A DNA stretch of 51,226 nt. It comes from Lachnospiraceae bacterium. Its GTDB lineage: Bacteria; Bacillota; Clostridia; Lachnospirales; Lachnospiraceae. Numbering within the stretch: the first letter of the stretch is position 1; each line of letters opens with the position of its first letter. The DNA lies in contig JAFSDJ010000106.1 of NCBI GenBank assembly GCA_017436305.1, positions 1 to 51,226 of the forward strand, written 5' to 3'. The translations under genes and the position numbers were made by a program. A model generated the notes under the pieces. It was given only the letters and a program-made list of their open reading frames with translations, was not told where the DNA came from and searched no databases. Shown piece after piece: positions 47,235-51,226 of the stretch.

Positions 47235-47587
47235 AAGAAAAGTTTTTAATTGATTCCAACTCCTTTATGGCACCATACAGACAGTATTATGCTTTTGATT
47301 TGATACCAACCTATTGGGACGAGCTATCGAAGCGTACTGAGTCAGGAAGACTGGTGTTGCTTGATATGGTAAAGGCTGAGATTGATAAAGGTGAAGATGA
47401 TTTGGCTGAGTGGGTAGGAAAGCAGACAGGATTTGAAATCTGTAACCATGTTACGCCAGAGATTATTAGTAAATATCAGGATGTTTTGCAGTATGTGCAG
47501 AGTTGTGGCTTATATAAGGAACAGGCTTTACAAGCTTGGGCTCCTGGGCATATTGCAGACGCTTCTGCCATAATAGGTATAAGTTAG
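47228..47587 (+). pseudogene. Truncated DUF4411 (PIN-like) toxin gene
   Basis: A 119-residue frame overlapping the metalloprotease gene by seven bases. It begins FLIDSNSFMAPYR, with the first acidic residue of the PIN-like fold, continues with VKAEIDKGEDDLAEW, and stops just after WAPGHIADASAI. Intact DUF4411 proteins run about 40-50 residues further, adding the last strands and acidic residues. No continuation is present in any frame downstream. The toxin has probably lost its C-terminus and activity. A stable short form cannot be excluded. Confidence 0.7.
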
Positions 47588-47614
47588 AAAAAGCCCTATA
47601 AATAAAGGGTTTGC

Positions 47615-47798
47615 ACTGATTTAGTCCTAAGCAGATTCCCGTTTTAGCATTTTGCGGTAACAAAATGCAAGCAAAATACATACGTTAAATAATATCGTAT
47701 GAAATAAAGAGGTGACAATTGAATACAGTAATTTAGGTAGGACTAAATTAGCTTTTCTAACAGATATAAGTCTGTAGGCTGATTTGGTCCTATTTTTT
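47615..47798 (+). promoter_or_regulatory. Candidate terminator/antiterminator RNA switch
   Basis: The segment TAGGACTAAATTAGC (47738-47752) can pair with an upstream copy of CTGATTTAGTCCTA (47615-47628, 14 pairs with one wobble). It can also pair with the downstream near-copy GCTGATTTGGTCCTA (47778-47792), which is followed by six T's and forms a terminator. The two pairings exclude each other, the logic of an attenuator. An inner hairpin (ACAGA...TCTGT) and a separate perfect hairpin at 47647-47668 (GCATTTTG/CAAAATGC) are also present. No known riboswitch class was recognised. Confidence 0.6.
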
Positions 47799-47822
47799 GT
47801 GCCAAAGAATAGGAGGATCAGA

Positions 47823-47918
47823 ATGAGAGAGAAGCTAATTTGGAACTCAAGAAGAAAACAAAATATTGTTCATCCAGTAAATCGGCAGGTGAAAGAAGGT
47901 GACTTCATATGTTGGTAA
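47823..47918 (+). CDS. 31-residue small protein
   Basis: A short frame reading MREKLIWNSRRKQNIVHPVN and ending GDFICW. It has an excellent ribosome site (AGGAGGATCAG) and lies 25 bases after the terminator of the RNA switch. Its stop overlaps the start of the next small gene. The product is basic with no recognised domain. It may be a leader peptide or a small accessory-element protein. Confidence 0.55.
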   Translation: MREKLIWNSRRKQNIVHPVNRQVKEGDFICW

Positions 47919-48052
47919 TGATTTCAGCAGTAGGATTTGGAGTTTATTTAACCTGGGCGTTCATTCATTCTTCTACTATTGCAGGAAGGCAATACGATGA
48001 ACTGGCAAGAAAGAAGTTTTTCGGAGAGGAAGGTGGCGATGAACAATATTGA
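47909..48052 (+). CDS. 47-residue single-span membrane protein
   Basis: A frame beginning MLVMISAVGFGVYLTWAFIH with a single membrane helix (residues 2-22), then a charged cytosolic tail ending DEQY. The ribosome site AGAAGGTGA precedes the ATG by seven bases. It overlaps the previous small gene by ten bases and the next gene by 14 bases, a tight arrangement suggesting a co-translated unit. Function unknown. Confidence 0.6.
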   Translation: MLVMISAVGFGVYLTWAFIHSSTIAGRQYDELARKKFFGEEGGDEQY

Positions 48053-48803
48053 TGAAGTTACATTTAAAGAAGCAGTAAGGGAAGTAAGACTTCAGTTAAA
48101 GGAAATCAAAGAAGACACCTTAATTAACAATATTAAGAAAACACTATCAGAAGCAGCAGATAGATTAGAGAATCGCTGTAATGAGATTAAAACGCAGTTA
48201 TTTGAAGTTAAGGAGTCTATGAAGACAAAGGCACATGAAATCGTAAATGATTTTAAAAAGAAAGGCAAATCTGCTCTTAATAAGGTATCAGAGTTCTTTG
48301 GGGGTAAAGAAAAACTTCAAAAAATGAGAGATAGTGTAAAAGAGGGAATTGCAGAAACTGATAAAACAATAGAGAAGATAGATGCTTTTGGTGCAGGAAT
48401 GAGAGAAGCAAATCAGAAGATAGCCAATACCTTTAGAACATTTGCAGATAAGCCGGAGGTTGATTATTCAAAACAGGATAAGAAATTTTCAAAAACTGAA
48501 GCTGTCAAGAAACCTTGGGAGTGGCAGAAAAAGATATATCAGTCTATGGTGCTCAGATTGGATGCAGCCATAGATAAAGTCGACAATTTGTCAAAAGATG
48601 TTGAGATTAGTCGAATGGAGAATCATAGAATGGAACAGGTAGAAGAAAAAGACCTTGGTAATATTTCTTATATGCCAAGTATGGTAGCTGAATCTGGGGA
48701 GTATCAGTATGGTGGGGATGCTTATGAGGCAGCTGTAAAGGATGGAAAGGTTTCAGATACTGTGGTTGTCAATCAGAATAAGAATGTAGAAAAGAGTAGA
48801 TAG
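48039..48803 (+). CDS. Coiled-coil hypothetical protein of the accessory region
   Basis: A 254-residue, Lys/Glu-rich, mainly helical protein with an extended coiled coil (residues about 10-110) and no membrane segment. Hydrophobic heptads such as IKKTLSEAADRLENR suggest a rod-shaped dimer. The start at 48039 follows GGAAGGTGG and overlaps the upstream membrane peptide gene. A longer frame from 47979 lacks a ribosome site. The sequence is reminiscent of accessory proteins of integrative elements of Lachnospiraceae, but I cannot name the family. Confidence 0.75.
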   Translation: MNNIDEVTFKEAVREVRLQLKEIKEDTLINNIKKTLSEAADRLENRCNEIKTQLFEVKESMKTKAHEIVNDFKKKGKSALNKVSEFFGGKEKLQKMRDSVKEGIAETDKTIEKIDAFGAGMREANQKIANTFRTFADKPEVDYSKQDKKFSKTEAVKKPWEWQKKIYQSMVLRLDAAIDKVDNLSKDVEISRMENHRMEQVEEKDLGNISYMPSMVAESGEYQYGGDAYEAAVKDGKVSDTVVVNQNKNVEKSR

Positions 48804-49121
48804 TAGTATTAGTGGATACCATCAGGATTTTTTTGTGGTATCTTTGTACATAAATACTAGTCTATTTGTCGTGGCTTTGGTGAGAGAAACTGTCTGTCAT
48901 AATGGATTCTGTGACTGTCTTATCTCGTTCTATACCTGCCTATTTCGAATAAAAGAAACCATCAAATCTGTCAAAAAAAGTTCTTCTTCAAAAAAACTTC
49001 AAAAAAATCAAAAAAATTCTTAACTTTCGAACCAGCTTATGATGATTATAAATTTATTGTGAAAAATGCACAACAATTTGTATTTACACAATAACTGTAA
49101 CGAAAACCTGTACAAAAAAAC
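48804..49121. other. Spacer without a supported gene
   Basis: About 320 bases of AT-rich DNA. A small inverted repeat (GATACCA ... TGGTATC, about 48815-48841) encloses a T run and is not a normal terminator. A 62-residue frame here has no ribosome site and low-complexity content, and is not considered a gene. Repeated blocks of A7 separated by TTC or TC lie at 48973-49016. Confidence 0.5.
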
Positions 49122-49150
49122 TTGACTTTGTTCCGATGACGGCTTATATT
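49122..49150 (+). promoter_or_regulatory. Promoter of the c-di-GMP-riboswitch transcript
   Basis: TTGACT (49122-49127), a 17-base spacer and TATATT (49145-49150). The start of transcription near 49157 falls just before the riboswitch. Confidence 0.78.
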
Positions 49151-49162
49151 ATTTATTAGTGA

Positions 49163-49246
49163 AACTAATAGTGCCAAACCATACGAAAGGGTGAGTACGG
49201 AAAGCTACAGGGACTGTAAAATGTCAGCCAGCTGCTATATTGATGG
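49163..49246 (+). promoter_or_regulatory. c-di-GMP-I (GEMM) riboswitch
   Basis: The aptamer blocks of the class appear in order: GTGCCAAACC (49171-49180), the GAAA tetraloop within ATACGAAAGGGTGAG, ACGGAAAGCTACAGGG (49197-49212, the tetraloop-receptor side), and GTCAGCCAGCTGCTAT at the 3' side. This matches Clostridia members of the c-di-GMP-I class closely. The terminator at 49253-49293 immediately follows, so c-di-GMP binding would alter read-through into the downstream genes. Discrimination between c-di-GMP and cGAMP specificity was not attempted. Confidence 0.8.
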
Positions 49247-49252
49247 TTGATA

Positions 49253-49293
49253 GGCGTAGCTTAACCAATTAAGGTTATAGCTATGCTTTTTTT
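49253..49293 (+). terminator. Riboswitch terminator
   Basis: A 13-bp stem with one bulged T (49254-49266 with 49273-49286) is followed by seven T's. It is the expression platform of the c-di-GMP riboswitch, 39 bases before the first gene. Confidence 0.9.
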
Positions 49294-49332
49294 GTATCTG
49301 AAGGTAGTAGTTCGGTACAGAGAGGTATTAGT

Positions 49333-49551
49333 ATGAACGGTTATATAAAAGTATCAGACGCATCCAAAAGATGGGGAATCAGTAACAGGAGAATAGTGAC
49401 TTTATGCAATGAAGGGCGTATAGATGGAGCAGTAAAATTCGGAAACACATGGGCAATTCCTAAGGATACTGAAAAACCCAAGGACGAAAGAATCAGAAAG
49501 TGTATTAGAAAAAGTATATGGGAAGGGATAGTAGTGAGGATTTTGGAATGA
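49333..49551 (+). CDS. Small helix-turn-helix (excisionase/MerR-like) protein
   Basis: A 72-residue protein. Residues 4-45 (YIKVSDASKRWGISNRRIVTLCNEGRIDGAVKFGNTWAIP split over the helices and wing) form a winged helix-turn-helix of the excisionase/MerR N-terminal type, common as stand-alone DNA-binding proteins in Lachnospiraceae mobile elements. The stop overlaps the next start by ATGA. The C-terminal 20 residues are basic. It is the first gene of the riboswitch-controlled transcript. Recombination directionality or transcriptional control are both possible roles. Confidence 0.83.
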   Translation: MNGYIKVSDASKRWGISNRRIVTLCNEGRIDGAVKFGNTWAIPKDTEKPKDERIRKCIRKSIWEGIVVRILE

Positions 49552-50408
49552 ATAATAAAATGCAACCTTCTTTTGAATTAAATGATAAATTGAGGATTAT
49601 TCCACATGACTGCGTTATTGTTGATAATATGCGAATTTTGATAAAGACAAAGATAAATGAAGTTTCCGACAAAAAGGCTGTTGTTATTGGGATTAATCCA
49701 AGTATTGCGTGTGAAGGAAAAAGTGATACAACACTGACTAAAATAAGCAAATATCTGTATCAGTATGATATAGGCGAACTTGCAATGATTAATCTGTTTG
49801 AAACAATTTCGACAGATCAAGCTGGAATTGATTTTAATCAAGAGTGTACTTTGGAAAAACATGAAAAATTATTGGAAGAAGCAGATATTATAGTTGTTGC
49901 ATGGGGAACAGAGGATAAATATCTTGATGCTAAAGACAGTGCATTTAGGTATTTGCTAAAATGGCAGGATAAAGTTTATTGTATACAAGATAAGCGAGGA
50001 AATAAGCCAAGACATCCGAGCAGAATTGCATATACGGACGAACTTGTTAGGTTTTATGCACATGAAAACAAAAAATATCCGGTAGTTACTTTGTGTGGAA
50101 GTACTAGATTTAAAGATGAATTTATGGAAGCACAGAAAAAGCTAACATTGGCTGGTTATATTGTTATTTCAGTAGGATTATTTGGTCATTCAGGTGATGA
50201 AGAAGTCTGGGAAAATATGGACGAAGGAACTCTAACGAAGACTAAAGAAATGCTTGATGATATGCATAAGAGAAAAATAGATATGGCTGATGAAATATAT
50301 GTAATTAATGTTGGTGACTACATAGGGGATAGCACAAAATCAGAGATTGCTTATGCAAAGGCACATGGTATAAAGGTCAAATATCTGGAAACTCATAAAG
50401 AGGATTAG
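49548..50408 (+). CDS. DUF1643 / nucleoside-2-deoxyribosyltransferase-like (DRHyd/DUF4406) fusion
   Basis: A 286-residue two-domain protein. The N-terminal half (residues about 15-165; [10 protein letters not shown], then INLFETIST and [10 protein letters not shown]) matches DUF1643. The C-terminal half (about 180-286) has [25 protein letters not shown], and [21 protein letters not shown], typical of the nucleoside 2-deoxyribosyltransferase-like fold found in phage and conflict systems. This fold acts on glycosidic bonds of nucleotides or NAD-derived molecules. The start at 49548 overlaps the HTH gene; the longer frame from 49518 has no ribosome site. It is followed by a macrodomain gene seven bases on. 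Confidence 0.83.
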   Translation: MNNKMQPSFELNDKLRIIPHDCVIVDNMRILIKTKINEVSDKKAVVIGINPSIACEGKSDTTLTKISKYLYQYDIGELAMINLFETISTDQAGIDFNQECTLEKHEKLLEEADIIVVAWGTEDKYLDAKDSAFRYLLKWQDKVYCIQDKRGNKPRHPSRIAYTDELVRFYAHENKKYPVVTLCGSTRFKDEFMEAQKKLTLAGYIVISVGLFGHSGDEEVWENMDEGTLTKTKEMLDDMHKRKIDMADEIYVINVGDYIGDSTKSEIAYAKAHGIKVKYLETHKED

Positions 50409-50415
50409 GCAGAAA

Positions 50416-50946
50416 ATGTATTTATTAAAGACGTTAAAAGGCGATATTACTAAAATAGATGATGTTCAAGCAATTGTAAACGCAGCAAATACGTCTCTAC
50501 TTGGTGGTGGAGGTGTTGATGGTGCGATACATCGAGCTTCGGGACCAGAACTGCTTGCTGAATGTAGAACTCTACATGGATGTGAGACGGGTAAAGCTAA
50601 AATCACAAATGCGTACAATTTACCTTGTGAATATGTGATACATACGGTTGGACCTATTTGGAATGGTGGAAAAAGTAAGGAAGAAGAACTTTTAGCAGGT
50701 TGTTATTACAATTCTCTTCAGGTAGCTTTTGAAAATGGAATCAGAACAATAGCATTCCCATCTATATCTACAGGAGTATATCACTTTCCAGTAGAGCTAG
50801 CAGCAAAGATTGCAGTTCATACAGTAGAACGATTTTTAGAAGCACATGAAAATAGTTTTGATTTAATTGAATGGGTATTATTTGATGATAATACAGATAG
50901 TGTCTATGAAAAAGAAGTTGATGCAATATACAGAAAAATGAGTTAG
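50416..50946 (+). CDS. Macrodomain protein (O-acetyl-ADP-ribose deacetylase/ADP-ribosyl hydrolase type)
   Basis: A 176-residue single macrodomain. The ADP-ribose-binding motifs are clear: [27 protein letters not shown] (residues about 20-46), [10 protein letters not shown], and [10 protein letters not shown] near residue 116. It resembles YmdB/MacroD-type enzymes that hydrolyse ADP-ribose esters or remove ADP-ribose from macromolecules. Length is complete. It is the third gene of the c-di-GMP-riboswitch transcript, next to the DUF1643/DRHyd protein, which suggests a joint role in NAD or ADP-ribose chemistry. No DarT-like toxin gene lies in the window. Confidence 0.93.
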   Translation: MYLLKTLKGDITKIDDVQAIVNAANTSLLGGGGVDGAIHRASGPELLAECRTLHGCETGKAKITNAYNLPCEYVIHTVGPIWNGGKSKEEELLAGCYYNSLQVAFENGIRTIAFPSISTGVYHFPVELAAKIAVHTVERFLEAHENSFDLIEWVLFDDNTDSVYEKEVDAIYRKMS

Positions 50947-50954
50947 AAAAGGAG

Positions 50955-51226
50955 GTGCCACATAGGGATAATGCTGAAGCATCAATTGAAATAGAGGTAC
51001 TTGCCTATACGCAGGAGGTTCCGGTACTGAGGGAAGAATATGACAACTATGCCTTAGTGCAGTTTATTTCCTTATCTATGTGGGAAAATGTTGCAGGAAC
51101 AATCGGTAATGCAGAAGCAGATACTTATGTTAGAGTATTAGTAGATGCTGAATTGTCCCTTGCGGAAGCGAATGCATTGGATGCTTCCGTAGTGAACTTG
51201 ATTAGCAAGGAATATGTGGTAGAAAG
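50955..51226 (+). CDS. Partial gene, N-terminally short, running off the window
   Basis: An open frame from a GTG at 50955 to the window edge encodes IEIEVLAYTQEVPVLREEYD, then FISLSMWENVAGTIGNAEADTYVRVLV and EANALDASVVNLIS (split by other residues). It resembles DUF6329-like proteins common in Lachnospiraceae mobile elements, where this segment lies after a longer N-terminal region. The GTG is immediately next to the GGAGG ribosome site, too close for normal initiation. The gene may be decayed at its 5' end or use another start. No stop is seen in the window. Confidence 0.55.
   Translation, partial: MPHRDNAEASIEIEVLAYTQEVPVLREEYDNYALVQFISLSMWENVAGTIGNAEADTYVRVLVDAELSLAEANALDASVVNLISKEYVVE

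Noticed and set aside
48973-49016. A-rich short repeats considered as a tandem repeat array
   Set aside because: They are irregular homopolymer blocks with no constant unit, best seen as low-complexity DNA.
48835-49023. A 62-residue open frame rich in Ser/Lys after the coiled-coil gene
   Set aside because: It starts with GTG, has no ribosome site, ends in low-complexity Lys/Ser/Gln encoded by A-rich repeats, and resembles no known protein.

Overview
This is a 51 kb chromosomal window from a low-GC Gram-positive anaerobe, most likely a gut Lachnospiraceae (Clostridia). The grounds are the AT-rich coding style, strong AGGAGG-type ribosome sites, the rpsU, era, recO, glyS and alaS neighbourhood, pyruvate phosphate dikinase, a giant 2-hydroxyacyl-CoA-dehydratase-activase fusion, and accessory genes of the kind carried by integrative elements of this family. 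The species cannot be fixed from the sequence alone. No rRNA, tRNA, CRISPR array, IS transposase or integrase was seen.

Layout. (1) 1-8.4 kb: a probable Mn2+ (yybP-ykoY) riboswitch with terminator ahead of a CaCA-type cation antiporter; an MFS transporter overlapping thiamine pyrophosphokinase; a MATE exporter; a YtrA-like GntR regulator and a DUF1648/DUF5808 membrane protein behind a promoter buried in a large palindrome; and a flotillin. (2) 8.5-12.5 kb: a long inverted repeat of unknown role, RluF-like pseudouridine synthase, NAD-dependent DNA ligase, and MetA with the acetyl-CoA-type residue Glu111. (3) 12.9-17.4 kb, a signalling island: a broken, shortened chemoreceptor gene, an AgrC/AgrA-like kinase and LytTR regulator pair, and a divergent full-length chemoreceptor. 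The kinase and the chemoreceptor carry recognisably the same membrane sensor domain, and the spacer between them holds a textbook LytTR operator (two direct repeats 21 bp apart). I think this is the most interesting system in the window.

(4) 17.5-24.3 kb: a 1424-residue double-activase Fe-S fusion protein, a rhomboid-like protein without a catalytic dyad but with a zinc ribbon, and a sigma-70-like protein that keeps regions 1.1, 1.2 and 2.1-2.2 but lacks recognisable promoter-reading regions. (5) 24.4-36.2 kb: an M16C protease, then a housekeeping run (DUF4349 lipoprotein, era, a 50-residue small protein, recO, lipoprotein, glyS, alaS, rpsU, CmpB-like membrane protein). (6) 36.2-45.8 kb: a complete branched-chain amino-acid ABC transporter (livJHMGF) with a cytidylate-kinase-like gene in the same operon, a D-Ala-D-Ala carboxypeptidase and pyruvate phosphate dikinase.

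(7) 45.8-51.2 kb is accessory DNA. It starts with a remnant of a cytidylate-kinase-like gene, then an Xre/ImmA-IrrE metalloprotease gene overlapping a truncated DUF4411 (PIN-like) toxin gene. Next come an RNA element whose sequence can form either an antiterminator or a terminator, three tightly packed genes (31, 47 and 254 residues), and a c-di-GMP-I riboswitch with its own promoter and terminator. That riboswitch controls a small HTH protein, a DUF1643/DRHyd fusion protein and a macrodomain protein. The window ends inside a gene that appears to lack its normal N-terminus.
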